DNA of 64,000 nucleotides, taken from the NCBI GenBank assembly GCA_014155875.1, contig JACEFZ010027755.1:62001-126000 (forward strand), given 5' to 3'. Position numbers and translations under genes: made by a program. The notes below the pieces were generated by a model. It did no database searches. It saw only the letters and a list, made by a program, of their open reading frames with translations, and was not told where the DNA came from. The stretch comes from Cepaea nemoralis (Eukaryota > Mollusca > Gastropoda > Stylommatophora > Helicidae). This document shows, piece after piece, positions 21,546 through 32,929 of the stretch; the first letter of the stretch is position 1, and the number at the start of each line of letters is the position of its first letter.

Positions 21546-23276
21546 ACTGGACACACTACGATTAAAAGGAAAAATGATTGTGTGTGGCGACTTAAACAGC
21601 CATTCGCAGAGCTGGGGCTATGATCACATGGACCAGTTAGGAGAGAGACTGGAAGACTGGCAGGATGAGAATAGATTCATCCTGATTAATAAGCCGTCTG
21701 ACACACATACCTTCTACTCGAGATCATGGCACACTACAACTACACCTGACCTGGCGTTTCATTCACCAGACCTGGAGTGGAACATTACACGAATTGTTGG
21801 GAAACAACTTGGTGGCAGTTACCATCGGCCAGCAGTCTTTCTAACTGTAGAAAATGAGCTTGTAAGTGAAAGCAGCACCCTCTCGAGGTGGAACTACAAG
21901 AAAGCAGACTGGGCAATGTACAAGTATCGCACCAGCATACTGGTTAGAAACCTGAACACTGAGAAGGATATAAATAAAGTAGTTGAAGATTTTGGGAAAT
22001 GCATACTATATGCAGCACGAGAAACAATACCAAGAGGAGCCCGTAAACATTATAAACCCTACTGGAGTAGTGAACTGGAACAGTTGCATAATGATGTGGA
22101 TGTATGTAGAAAGAAAGCAGAGGCCAATCCCAGCCAAGAGCACCACAATAAATATCAGCACGCAAAAGCCAAATTTCAAAGGGCCCAGCTGCAGGCTAGA
22201 CGGAAAAGCTGGCAGGAGAAAACAGAGTCACTGAACTTTGAAAGAGACACAAGGAAGTTATGGAAGCTAATAAAACAGCTTAGCGATGAGGGCACAGGGA
22301 AAAACTCAAAAATTGCACTACACAAAGCCGGAAACATCTTAACAGGAAAGCAAGCAGCTGACCATTTTGCGGACTCATTCGCACAAGATAATAATATCGA
22401 AATTAGTCCAGAGATTCGAGAGAAATGGCAACATACAGGACAGAAGGAAATTTTACATGAGGTTATGGAGACACCTATCACATTCAGTGAACTGGAGCTA
22501 GCCATATCAAAACTTAAAATGAGAATGTCACCAAGAGCTGATGGTATCTCCAATGAAATGATCAGGAACCTAGGAACAGAGGCCAAAGCAAAGCTGCTAC
22601 AGATCTTTAATAACACATGGACCGTAGGCAGTGTTCCACAAGTCTGGAGAGAAGCAATCATGATACCCCTCCTAAAATATGGGAAATACAGTTCCATTGC
22701 CTCCAGCTACAGACCCATTAGCCTCACCAGCTGTCTCTGCAAAACAATGGAACGCGTCATCAATCACAGACTACAGTGGTACATTGAAAGTGAAAACATC
22801 CTTGTGCCACAACAGGCTGCCTTTAGGCAGTGCTACTCTGCGGAAGGTCAGACAACCTACCTCTCTCAAGAAGTTGAGGATGCATTCCAAGAGAAGAAGC
22901 TAGTACCTGCGGCTTGGATAGATCTGAAGAAAGCCTTTGACAAAGTCTGGAAAGAGGGTCCGATGAAGAATCTGAGAAACTGTAAAGTCAATGGAAGAAT
23001 GTACAAATGGGTGAAAACATACTTGCACAACAGAATAGCCCGAGTACAGATAGACGGTCTCAAGAGCAAGAAAGTACTATTGCGTCACGGTGTTCCCCAG
23101 GGCGGAGTCCTGTCCCCAACACTTTTTCTAATCTTCATCAATGATCCTGTTGCTAATCTACGTTGTGGAATTAAAGCGGCAATGTACGCTGATGACCTGG
23201 TTTTGTGGAGCGCAAATGAACACGCATCAGTGGCCACCATATTGCTACAGAGAGCTGTAGATAGATTTGTTGCATG
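21546..23276 (+). pseudogene. LINE-I2 polyprotein, 5' part (endonuclease remnant and RT)
   Basis: A single long frame encodes most of a Jockey/I-like pol. The 5'-truncated endonuclease starts at MIVCGDLNSHSQSWG (about 21573-21620) and ends with GGSYHRPAVFL (about 21810-21842), the degenerate S.H motif. RT motifs: MSPRADGISNEMI, YRPISLTSCLCKTMERVI, AAWIDLKKAFDKVW (first Asp), HGVPQGGVLSPTLFLIFIND and AMYADDLVLWS (YADD, about 23182-23200). The frame is cut at 23276 by an LTR retrotransposon and resumes in register at 30480. The frame continues by chance into the LTR until 23472. This copy was evidently fairly young when hit, since over 570 codons remain open. Confidence 0.85.
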
Positions 23277-25190
23277 TGTCGTAATAAGTGTCGTCCCTGG
23301 GGTGACGGGAATCAACACCGACATTCTTTTAACCCCATATCAGTATTTTGAGGATCTTCTGGATTTCTGTCCACAACACCCCGTCAGTCTTCGGATCATT
23401 CTCTCTCTCTCTCTCTTACCACTGGACCATGCCCCCTCTCATTCTTTTCCAAAACATACTACACAACACTAGCCTCTAACAAAAATGACAAAATTAATTT
23501 AATGAAGAAAAGTGTCAGGTGTGTGCGAAGTGTATGTGTAGAATGTCTGTCGTATAATCTAGTGTGTATGCAGAATCAGACCGAACAGCTCAGGGGCAAA
23601 GTCTGCTTCATCACAGGACTGGCCACACAACAGCACCATAGATCAAGTACAAGAAGACCTCACCAAATGATGCGTCTCTCCGGCCAAATGTCGACTTCCT
23701 CCAATAGCTCTTGGATAGTCCAGATACCTGGTCACCAATAGTGGATACAGTCCAATACTGACCATGAATCTGACACACACAATGTAACTAACAGGTCACT
23801 ACAAGTTCTGTGATCTGATAACACTTGTACCGTACAATAATGTTTACTGTCACTTTGAAACTAAATGTTAGCAGTTAAAGTCATAGGAATTCACCCATTA
23901 GAAACTCAATGTTAATTGGTAATGTTTCACAAGAATTCCCCATTTAGAAAACACAAATGTTAATTTTCAAGTTTTCTATATACTACTATTGTTCCTGTTA
24001 CTGGTGGTATTGTAAGTATATATATTCTCATATAATACGAACCACCACCGAGGAATCACTCTGAAATGATCATCAGTTCCTGCTCAGAAGAGGCCAGGTT
24101 CTTGCAGACCCTCTGGGCTATAGGCCCTGTGCAAAAGTCGCTGAGTGAAAAAAACAAACTTCCTTCAATAATCGAGCCATACTTTTCTGCTACTTCTTGG
24201 GAAATCTAGTGGAACCTGTTGACGAGAGAACACACCTGGTGATAGCACCTTTATTAGGTGAGTGTAGCCCGTGGGCCGCACTTAGATATATAACAGAGAA
24301 CTAAACTCTGTCATAATGCAGAGGAGCTCATCACATTGGTCTGAGTCATGGTAAGACAAGGACAGACTAAAGGAAAAGTGCAAAAACCCAGTAGACACCC
24401 TACTGGAAGATCCTACCACTTTACATTTCCTTTATCCCCCCCAACCATCCTCAATCTCCCTAAACATCATCCCACTACATGTTCTTAACTCACTGAGATA
24501 ATTGATATCTCACACAAGCTAGTTTAAGCAACGCGACAGCCTACTCTTGCCGACGCTCCCATAATACGTTCTCATAACGCACATTGCCACACTCGATTCC
24601 TAAGAATAATCTAATTTAGGTCTATTTAAATTAAATACCATATAGTTATTCCGGTTTGAAATTGAGACTACTAAATCACACAAAGGTAAAATGTCCGCCG
24701 AGGTAAATCAACAGAAGACACTGTAGTCTCTCTCTAGAATCAAACTAGGAATATCACACACGTCCTTGTTGTTTCACAAAATTTGGTCAACTCCCGCCAA
24801 AGTTGTTTATCCCGACTGTTTTAATACTGTGTCTGAATGACGTCACAAGTCTGTCTAGACAGTAGACATCTAGAAGCTATTTTTCTCTCTCCGTTTCCGA
24901 CTGGATGTAAACAACTGGCTAGCCGTCCCGCTTTCATCTGGGGACTTGTCCCAGTACTTCATAAAGTCTTGCCGGCCTGTGATCTAGAGAATTCATTTCC
25001 CCACAACAAAAGATCTTGCCGACTTCCATCGGGACAGTCTGTCTCAAACTTCAAAGTATGGCGCCCGTCTCTAGACCAATGGCGCGACAGTCCTTCTTCG
25101 ATCAACGACACATCAAAGAATGGCGGCTGCTTGTAGACGCATGGCGCGAAAGTCTTTCATCGATCGACATCTCCAAGAATTTATGCGACA
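23277..25190 (-). repeat. Left LTR (3' LTR in element sense), 1,914 bp
   Basis: It is highly similar by eye to 28510-30479 over its whole length. The main size difference is a short CT run at 23400-23416 against about 63 bases in the other copy. Small substitutions between copies show that the insertion is not brand new. It contains no long coding frame. Confidence 0.9.
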
Positions 25191-25192
25191 TA

Positions 25193-25205
25193 GGCCCCCT
25201 CTTAA
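25193..25205 (-). promoter_or_regulatory. Polypurine tract
   Basis: The minus strand reads AAGAGGGGGCC immediately before the 3' LTR, the position where plus-strand DNA synthesis is primed in LTR elements. Its place next to TGTCG supports the minus orientation. Confidence 0.7.
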
Positions 25206-25390
25206 GAGAGTAGTCCGCATCAACTCTTTCTCATTGGAGGTTCGATCCAGATGATCTATTCCTCTTCTTCAGTCTCTGGGAGATGGCTCAGTACACCAAA
25301 TGCTGATGGTCTACCTGTACCCTCAAAGGTATTGCCTCCCCATCCATTAGGAAATCTCACTGACAGCCTATATCCTAGTCATGACAGACA

Positions 25391-26675
25391 CTAGTGTTGA
25401 CACATCGCCCCTGTACGTTCGGTCGGCCAACTTCCGACTTGCGTAAGCGATGGCTCACAGTACAGACGGATCGTCCCATCCTGACTGTAACAGTGTCTCC
25501 ATACCCGCTTAGTTTCCCCAAGCGTTGCATCCTGGGATCTGCGGTATCGTCCTCGACGGACAGAATCGTCTTTCCCAAACCCTCTGGATTTTTGCTTCCA
25601 GGACCATCTCGGTCGATATTGGATCTGGTCAGCCAATCTTCGGTTGGAGTCCTGGGTATCTCGCGCCGTTCCCGACGTTACCCACCCCTTCTGAACTGGG
25701 TTACTAGCGAATTTCTCACTATGGGCCTCTCCCTGACGTGTGATTTCCCTCCTCTCTTCGGCTGGAAAATCTGACCTACCTCGTACGTTCCCATAGGCCC
25801 TCCTATGTAGTACTTGGGATCTCTGGTCTTCGTCTGGACCCGTAACCCTTTTCACAATGGCTGCCATCACCCTAAGGTAAGAAGATTTGTCATCGGATCT
25901 CTCCTCATATTTCTGAAGGAGATGCCTAGGGAGACTTTTCAGTTCTTCCCCGATCCGGATTTCGTAGGTGGTCTTGGACACAACCTTTACCACAGGATAA
26001 GGTCCTTGCCATCCTACTTGGAGTATATTGGTCTCTGCTGGACCCCACACTACTACTCCGTCTCCCACCTTAAGAGCTTCTTTACTCTTCGTCCGATTTT
26101 TGGGTGGTGCCTTCTGGCACTCTGAGCAAGACTTAACCCACCGGCGCACATCACCGGTCATTCCTGGCCAGCAATAATGGCAGGAAATCTGCTGCAACGT
26201 CTCTCTGACACCCATATGTCGAGTTCCGGATATCTGACTACCGGATATGGTGTGCCCGCTCTGAAGAATGTGAGGACGGTGGGCCTCTGGGACCACCAAC
26301 TGCTCGTGCAGTTTGTCTCCCCTTCCGGCTCTCCGATAAAGCAGCCGATTCCTCAGAAAGTACTGTCCCCGTCTTGGTGGGTCAGCACTTCTTTGCAGCT
26401 TCTTGTAGCAAGGACGCAATGTTGGGTCCTTCCTCTGGGCAGTATGCAATTCCCCTGACGCAGGGTTGGTGCATAGTGTGTCTGCCTCTTTTTCCTTCCC
26501 TTGGGATCCAGTGGCTGATGTTCCCATGTGGGCGGGTTGCTTGGGCACCCCCAAGAACACATATTTTGTACCAAGGATCACGGGAAACAGGGAATCAGAT
26601 AATACAGCTGCTGGAATAATGCCCGTGACGTACCTGGACTTTATCTCCACCTTGGCGATGGCAGCGTCATGGCAA
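25391..26675 (-). pseudogene. Protease tail and integrase fragments of the LTR element
   Basis: On the minus strand the frame begins inside the protease end (VEIKSRYVTGIIPAAVLSDS, then ILGTKYVFLG) and goes straight to the integrase zinc-binding domain. That domain has LRNRLLYRR, an H...H pair around SGTRHMGV, WPGMTGDVRRWVKSCSECQK and the paired Cys. The next residues are already the integrase C-terminus: EALKVGDGVVVW and GWQGPYPVVKVV (GPY/F module), LPRHLLQKYEER. So the DDE core between CQK and VGD is deleted. No RT precedes the integrase, which fits an integrase-first (Gmr1) order or a second deletion. The distal 150 codons are frameshifted, out-of-frame sequence. Confidence 0.75.
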
Positions 26676-27665
26676 CAGCACTCCTCATTGCAGGCTGTAT
26701 CTCAATGGTCTCCCCTGTGAGTTGGTCTGGGCGTACCAGGCTGGCATCAATTACGGCTTCCCCGTCTAAGCCAGTGTCATAGAGACAGGTAACCTGCTGG
26801 CCGTTGACTTCGATCAGTTCGACCACAGGTGGCCTCTCTTGGTCCAGAGTTCCTTTGACGACCTCGACCTTTTCGGTGGCAACCGTCCTTGGAGCCACGC
26901 GGCAGGCCGCGAAGTGAGAGCTTTTCATTTTCGATCTGCAGTCTTTCGTGTTGTGAGAGGGCGACTTGCAGATCGAACACCACTTCTCAGACCACTGTCG
27001 TTTCGGTTGAGAGTTGGGTGGGCTCTGTCTCCCATCCTTCGTCTTCTCTGGACTCTCCTCTGAAGTCTTCACATATGGTTCCACTTTCTTTGTTTCTGAG
27101 CCTTTGAATTTCTTTCGGTCATGTTTCTTCTGACATTTAATGGTTGGTGTACAGGTTTCTTCCGCTTCCCCATGGACTTCAACGAATCTTTCCGCCAGCT
27201 TATTCACGACATCAAGCCGTTCCGCCCCTTGTTCTCCCAAGAATGTCTTGAGAGGTTCCGACATTTGCTGTCGCATCTGGTCGACTATCATCAGCTCTTC
27301 CAGACTCGCATAGTCATGCGTGAACCCTGCCAAATCCATCCATTTTTTGAGGTAGGATTTCAGACGCATACTGTAGGCGGCGAATAGTTCTCCTGGCTCT
27401 CGTTTCGCTGATCGAAACTTCTTCCTATATTTATTTGATGTGATCTCGTAATGTTTCAGCAAAGCGGCTTTCAATTCGTCGTAATTGTTCTCGTGTCCTG
27501 GCGGCAGGCGGGAGTAAACCTCGTAACCTGTCCCGAGTAATCCCTGGGACAACTTAAGACACCATGTGTCACGATCCAGACCCATAGCAACAGATTATGC
27601 CTCGAAGCGTTGTTAGTACTGGTCAATCTTCTCTTTGTCTTCTTCATAGACAGCCAAAGGAAACT
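26641..27665 (-). pseudogene. Gag with SCAN-like domain, zinc knuckle and protease start
   Basis: Minus-strand frame from 27585 to 26641, with upstream in-phase sense to about 27665 broken by two TAA codons. The first 150 residues (WCLKLSQGLLGTGYEVYSRL, LKAALLKHYEIT, LMVDQM-like LEELMIVDQMRQQM) resemble the SCAN-type Gag capsid of gypsy elements and their domesticated relatives. A basic linker leads to a CCHC knuckle, CSICKSPSHNTKDC. Then VTCLYDTGLDGEAVI provides a protease DTG motif. A one-base frameshift at about 26645-26650 moves the protease into the next frame. Gag packages element RNA; the zinc knuckle binds it. Confidence 0.8.
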
Positions 27666-27689
27666 TCATAGCATGGTAAATATGTCCAC

Positions 27690-28175
27690 CCACTGGGGTT
27701 GAGCCAGAGAGAGAGGAAACTCCCACTGCTCACTCAGTTTCCCCACTAGATTGCCTCTTAAGCTCGAGTTCCCGCATTCGGTACTCATGCTCCCTTTTCT
27801 GAGCTTCTTGTTCGGCTTCCAATATCTCTAGCAGCTTGCTCTGCTTCAAGATTCTTAGCAGCTTGCTCAGCTTCCAGTTTCCTAGCAGCTTGCTCAGTTT
27901 CAGTTTCCTAGCAGCTTGTTTAGCTTCAAGATTCCTAGCAGCTTGCTCAGCTTCAAGTTCTAACCTTTTAGTGGCTTGCTCATCTTCTATCTCTTAGTCT
28001 CTAACTCCATCTTTCTTAATTCCATCATCGGCCTTTCGATCTTCCCTTTCTGCTTGACGAAAATCTCTCTCCACCTCCTGTATGTACTCTGTTAGTGCAG
28101 AACTCCGACAAGCCCATTCCTTCCCCCCTTGTCCTTAGTTCTGCCATATCTAGTTTAGGAGTGGCCATATTTCAG
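27690..28175 (-). pseudogene. Gag N-terminal coiled-coil region with internal repeats
   Basis: On the minus strand the sequence reads as Glu/Lys/Ala-rich heptads (REHEYRMRELELKR, then repeated LEAEQAARNLEAKQAAR-like units). The DNA between about 27830 and 27970 carries four or five copies of TTCCTAGCAGCTTGCTCAGC variants, so the coiled coil grew by tandem duplication. Frameshifts and stops break it. It lies upstream of the SCAN-like part, where such Gags often carry a coiled coil. Confidence 0.55.
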
Positions 28176-28409
28176 AGAGGTGAGTCAGCAGGTTGAGTGT
28201 AAATTTCTCTAAACAATATATAGATATTCACTATTTAAAATTATCTATATATTTAACACCACACAGCACAGCACAAAACAATTTCTCAATGACAAGAGTA
28301 GAATTAGGACCAAAGACCTATGTAGACTTGTGAAATGTGAACAGGTAAGATATGTGTCTTAATTCCTATCCACATTCACCCTAGCTGGATCCTCATTAAT
28401 ATGATATCA

Positions 28410-28499
28410 CCATCCCGTGTCGAGCGATCCCGTGTCGAGAGATCCCGTGTCAACAGATCCCGTGTCGAGAGATCCCGTGTCAAGAGATCCCGTGTCGAT
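28410..28499 (-). repeat. Six 15-bp tandem repeats in the LTR element leader
   Basis: The unit AGATCCCGTGTCGAG and variants is repeated six times, ending 10 bases from the right LTR. The primer-binding site should lie here; on the minus strand TGGGGGATCGACACGGG follows the LTR after TTAC and overlaps the last unit. I could not match it to a known tRNA end. Confidence 0.8.
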
Positions 28500-28509
28500 C
28501 CCCCAGTAA

Positions 28510-28626
28510 TGTCGTAATATGTGTCGTCCCTGGGGTGAGGGGAATCAACACCCACATTCTTTTAACCCCATATCATTATCTTGAGGATCTCCTAGCTTTC
28601 TGTCCACAACACCCCGTCAGTCCTCT

Positions 28627-28696
<70 letters not shown>

Positions 28697-30479
28697 CTGG
28701 ACCATGCCCCCTCTCATTCTTTTCCAAAACATACCACACAACACTAGCCTTCTAACAAAAATGACAAATTAATTTAATAAGAAAAGTGTCAGGTGTGTGC
28801 GAAGTGTATGTGTAGAATGTTTGTCGTATAATCGAGTGTGTATGCAGAATCAGACCGAACAGCTCAGGAGCAAAGTCTGCTTCATCACAGGACCGGCCAC
28901 ACAACAGCACCATAGATCAAGTACAAGAAGACCTCACCAAATGATGCGTCTCTCCGGCCAAATGTCGACTTCCTCCAATAGCTCTTGGATAGTCCAGATA
29001 TCTGGTCACCAATAGTGGATATAGTCCAATACTGACCATGAATCTGACACACACAATGTAACTAACAGGTCACTACAAGTTCTGTGATCTGATAACACTT
29101 GTACCGTACAATAATGTTTACTGTCACTTTGAAACTAAATGTTAGTAGTTAAAGTCATAGGAATTCACCCATTAGAAACTCAATGTTAATTGGTAATGTT
29201 TCACAAGAATTCCCCATTTAGAAAACACAAATGTTAATTTTCAAGGTTTCTATATACTACTATTGTTCCTGTTACTGATGGTATTGTAAGTATATGTACT
29301 CTACTATAATAAGAACCACCACCGAGGAATCACTCTGAAATGATCATCAGTTCCTGCTCAGCAGAAGCCAGGTTCTTGCAGACCCTCTGGGTTATGGGCC
29401 CAGTGCAAGATCCGTTGAGTGAAAAAAAAAAACTTCCTTCAATAATCGAGCCATACTTTTCTGCTACTTCTTGGGAAATCTAGTGGAACCTGTTGAAGAG
29501 AGAACACACCTGGTGAGAGCAACCCGATTCCGACCTTTATTATGTGAGTGTAGGCCGACGGCCGCACTCAGATATATAACAGAGAACTAAACTCTGTCAT
29601 AATGCAGAGGAGCTCATCACATTGGTCTGAGTCATGGTAAGACAAGGAAAGACTAAAGGAAAAGTGCAGAAACCCAGTAGACACCCTACTGGAAGATCCT
29701 ACCACTTTACATTTCCTTTATCCCCCCAACCATCCTAAATCTCCCTAAACATCATCCCACTACATTGTTCTTAACTCACTGATTTAATTGATATCTCACA
29801 CAAGCTAGTTTAAGCAACGCGACAGCTTACTCTTGCCGACGCTCTTATAATACGTTCTCATAACGCACATTACTACACTCGATTCCTAAGAATAATCTAA
29901 TTTAGGTCTATCTAAATTAAATACCATATATTTATTCCGGTTTGAAATTGAGGCTACTGAATAACACAATGGTTAAATGTCCGCCGATGTAAATCAACAC
30001 AAGACACTGTAGTCTCTCTCTATAATCAAACCATGAACATCACACACACGTCCTTGTTGTGTCACAACATTTGGTCGACTCTGGCCAAAGTTGTTTATCC
30101 CGACTGTTTTAATACTGTGTCTGAATGACGTCACAAGTCTGTCAAGACAGTAGACATCTAGAAGCTATATTTCTCTCTCCGTTTCCGACTGGATGTAAAC
30201 AACTGGTCGTCTAATCCGCTTTCATCTGGGGACTTGTCCCAGTACTTCATAAAGTCTTGCCGGCCTATGATCTAGAGAATTCTTTTCCCCACAACAAAAG
30301 ATCTTGCCGACTTCCATCGGTACAGTCTGTCTACAACTTCAAAGGATGGCGCCCGTCTGTAGACCAATGGCGCGACAGTCCTTCTTCGATCTACGACACA
30401 TCAAAGAATGATTGCTGCTTGTAGACGCATGGCGCGAAAGTCTTTCATCGATCGACATCTCCAAGAATTTATTGCGACA
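28510..30479 (-). repeat. Right LTR (5' LTR in element sense), 1,970 bp
   Basis: This is a direct repeat of 23277-25190 with an expanded (TC)n array at 28630-28692. It is followed on the right by GCGTG, the right-hand target-site copy, and by the resumed LINE-I2 frame. Confidence 0.9.
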
Positions 30480-32085
30480 GCGTGGGCGGATAGATGGTGT
30501 GTGAGCATGAACACTGACAAGTGCAGCACCACTCTATTTACCCTTTCTCCGAAACAAAAGGCAGGGATCATTCAGATAAATGCAACACCCCTAAGAGAAG
30601 ATAAAGAACTAACATACCTTGGTGTAACATTCGACGACAGGCTGACATGGAGAAAACATATAAAAAAAGCAGTAGCAAAAGCCAGATGAAAAATAGCCAT
30701 CCTGAGAAAGCTAAGTAGAATCACTTGGGGAGCCAGTGGGAAAATACTTAGCAAAGTGTATCAACAGAGCATACGACCACACTTGGAATACGGATCAACT
30801 GCGTGGTGTTCAGCATCAAAAACCACATTACAGAAGCTGGACAAGGTGCAAAATCAAGCTCTTAGAGTCATCACAAAAGGGATGAGATCAACCCCTATTG
30901 TAGTAATGGAGAAAATGGGGAGGACACAAGCTGTAAAAGAACGCAGAAATAAAAAAAAAACACTAATACAAGCAGAAAAGTTCCTCAGCTTGCCAGGCCA
31001 CCCTATGAAGAACCGATTTGAAAACTTAGCTATGGGGCGGTTGAAAAGAAGTAGTTTCATCCACCAGGCCAAACAACTCTGCAAAGAAACCATCGATCTT
31101 CCCACAGTTGGTATCCCCCTGACAACAATTCCAGAGCGAACCCCGTGGAAAGATGAAAATAGACTATCGCTTAATCCTGACAAAAGTTAGAGGAATATTT
31201 GACAAGGAAGAACAGAACAGTGTACAGCGCAGAACAACCACTCTCAGCTTACTTGATGACGAATACCCACAGGATCTCTGGATTCGAGTCTACACAGATG
31301 GGTCAGCACAAAATGCTGTTCGAAATGGAGGAGTGGGAGTGTACATAGAATACCCAAATAATACTAGAGACACGGCCAGAGTTCCAACAGGAAAGTACTG
31401 CCATAACTATGATGCTGAAATTGAGGCAATCAAGATAGCCACAGAGAAATTACAAAATACCAGCCATGATACACAACCTGTGGTGATATTGACAGATGCA
31501 AAATCCGTAATAGAGGCGCTCCTGTCTGGGAAATTGCCAGTTCTAAGGACACTACTTTCTGAACTTAGCAGTCAGCGTAAGGTCACCATACAGTGGATAC
31601 CATCCCACTGTGGAGTCCCCGGAAACGACAGAGCTGATCGATTGGCTAAGGAAGGTGCAAAAGAAGAACAACCTGATGTGCCCATTGCATACCACCAAAA
31701 GAAAAGAATGATCAAATCAGTCAGAAGGCCACCAACCCTTACTCAAGACGACTACCACGTAATGGACAGACCAGAACAGATAATCCTTCTGCGCCACAGA
31801 ACAGGACACAATAGATTACGCAACCACATGTATACAAAATTCAACATTGGTGACTCAGCCATGTGCACATGTGGTTTGACATCGCAGACAGCAGAGCACA
31901 TACTCAAGGATTGTCCAAACTACAACATATCCAGACGAACCTTCCGGCCTAGAGAGACAACAGTGGAAGATAAACTCTATGGACCGCTGAGTGAACTAAA
32001 AAAGACTGTTAGATTCATACAAGAGACAACATTGCAGTTATAAACATATTTCAGGCGAACGAAAGAAGAAGAAGAAGAACATCCA
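30480..32085 (+). pseudogene. LINE-I2 polyprotein, 3' part (RT thumb, RNase H, zinc finger, tail)
   Basis: The frame resumes at AWADRWCVSMNTDK. LTYLGVTFDDRLTWRKH and VYQQSIRPHLEYGSTAW follow, with a TGA at about 30687 and a frameshift near 31180. RNase H lies at about 31285-31660: RVYTDGSAQNAVRNGGVGVY, YDAEIEAIKIATEKL, VILTDAKSVIEAL and WIPSHCGVPGNDRADRLAKEG. A C-terminal CTCG....AEHIL..C knuckle (CTCGLTSQTAEHILKDCPNY, about 31865-31925) is typical of this group. The TAA at 32041 is followed by CGAACGAAAGAAGAAGAAGAAC, a short GAA tail. It shows the cut reading frame was otherwise almost intact. Confidence 0.85.
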
Positions 32086-32089
32086 TTCA

Positions 32090-32215
32090 ATGGTACAGGT
32101 TATGTGTAGCATTTCAACACTCTTTTTCTCGCTGCAATTGACATCATTTTATTGGTCAGTATGTTTCCCATCTTTCAGAAAGGCTACCTTTGCCATAGCG
32201 ATTTCTAATCTATTT
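32090..32215 (-). pseudogene. RTE-B relative, internal fragment
   Basis: The minus strand matches RTE-B around 44995-45105: ATCGCTATGGCAAAGGTAGC, then ATGATGTCAATTGCAGCGAG and AAAAAGAGTGTTGA. It has stops. Confidence 0.7.
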
Positions 32216-32218
32216 AAG

Positions 32219-32219
32219 G

Positions 32220-32252
<33 letters not shown>

Positions 32253-32261
32253 ACGCACACG

Positions 32262-32294
<33 letters not shown>
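32219..32294. repeat. (CA)n microsatellite
   Basis: This CA array has interspersed CG and is about 76 bases long. Confidence 0.95.
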
Positions 32295-32296
<2 letters not shown>

Positions 32297-32534
32297 CGCT
32301 TTTTCGTATTTCCTGCCTATAAATTCTCCCCTGCCCCAACACAGTATACGTAGAAATGGAAGCTAAATTTAATAACACATACTAGAACAAGTCTAGACGT
32401 CTACATAAAACGTGATTTGCAGGTCTATTTACATTATAAAATGAATTTCAGAAGGGAGAGAAGTACAGAACTGTAAAGTATGGAGAGAAAAACAATATCA
32501 CGTAATCGATTCTTGAATTAACGCTATCTTGAAA

Positions 32535-32662
32535 TAATCTTAATTCCTCCCCCCCCCCCCCTGAAACTCTAAAATTCCCCATGGGGGGGGGGGGGGGGAG
32601 GGTTCACACCGTTTGAGAACTGGGGGGGGGGGGAATTCCCCACCGGTTGAGAACCATTGGAT
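32535..32662. mobile_element. hAT-like MITE end with G/C homopolymers
   Basis: C and G runs flank CCGTTTGAGAACTG and CACCGGTTGAGAACCATTGG. The last word is the complement of CAATGGTTCTCAACC, a common terminal repeat of hAT-type elements. No partner end is visible nearby, so this is a weak call. Confidence 0.4.
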
Positions 32663-32675
32663 TAGAGGATGCACT

Positions 32676-32905
32676 TAGTTGCATATCCTTTACAGGATGT
32701 TGCAGTCAACACCAGCATTTTTTTTACTGTTGTGATCTCTTGGCAAATTTACGTTCAATAGTTTGCCATTGCTGTTTGAACGACCAGCACCATGCCATTT
32801 AGAAAAGAACCAACGCAACGCGATCTGCTGCCAAATCGCGCGCAGCGGTGTTTCGAACGCTGGTATACGGGATCACGAATTTGCGCCCGTAACCTCGTCT
32901 AATAC
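32676..32905 (-). mobile_element. SINE-1 copy, minus orientation
   Basis: The plus strand reads GCATATCCTTTACAGGATGT, GCAGTCAACACCAGC, CTTGGCAAATTTACGTTCAA, AGTTTGCCATTGCT, GCGGTGTTTCGAACGC and GCGCCCGTAACC, the complement of the SINE-1 consensus over its full length. Confidence 0.85.
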
Positions 32906-32929
32906 CCTAAGGGAAGTTCATTGCATGTT

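Larger units (their letters stand above)
23277..30479 (-). mobile_element. LTR retrotransposon (gypsy/Gmr1-like, SCAN-type Gag), internally deleted
   Basis: Two long direct repeats (23277-25190 and 28510-30479) flank about 3.3 kb that encodes Gag, a protease remnant and integrase pieces on the minus strand. Each LTR starts TGTCGTAATA and ends in (T)ATGCGACA or ATTGCGACA, a short inverted repeat. Direct 5-bp flanks GCATG (23272-23276) and GCGTG (30480-30484) differ at one base and sit in the LINE-I2 frame, so they are the target duplication. A polypurine tract AAGAGGGGGCC lies just inside the left LTR on the minus strand. Reverse transcriptase, RNase H and the integrase catalytic core are absent, so it is non-autonomous. 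Confidence 0.9.

Noticed and set aside
25375..25578. A separate short protein between integrase and the left LTR
   Set aside because: It is an alternate phase of the decayed polyprotein end; no motif is recognised.
28410..28499. Possible CRISPR-like array
   Set aside because: The 15-bp units are contiguous, without unique spacers, and the context is a eukaryotic LTR element.
28500..28506. Definite tRNA primer-binding site
   Set aside because: The TGG start and position fit, but the complementary sequence does not look like a tRNA 3' end that I can name.
30408..30479. Upstream start of the LINE-I2 C-terminal frame
   Set aside because: This part is LTR sequence; the real frame came from upstream of the insertion.
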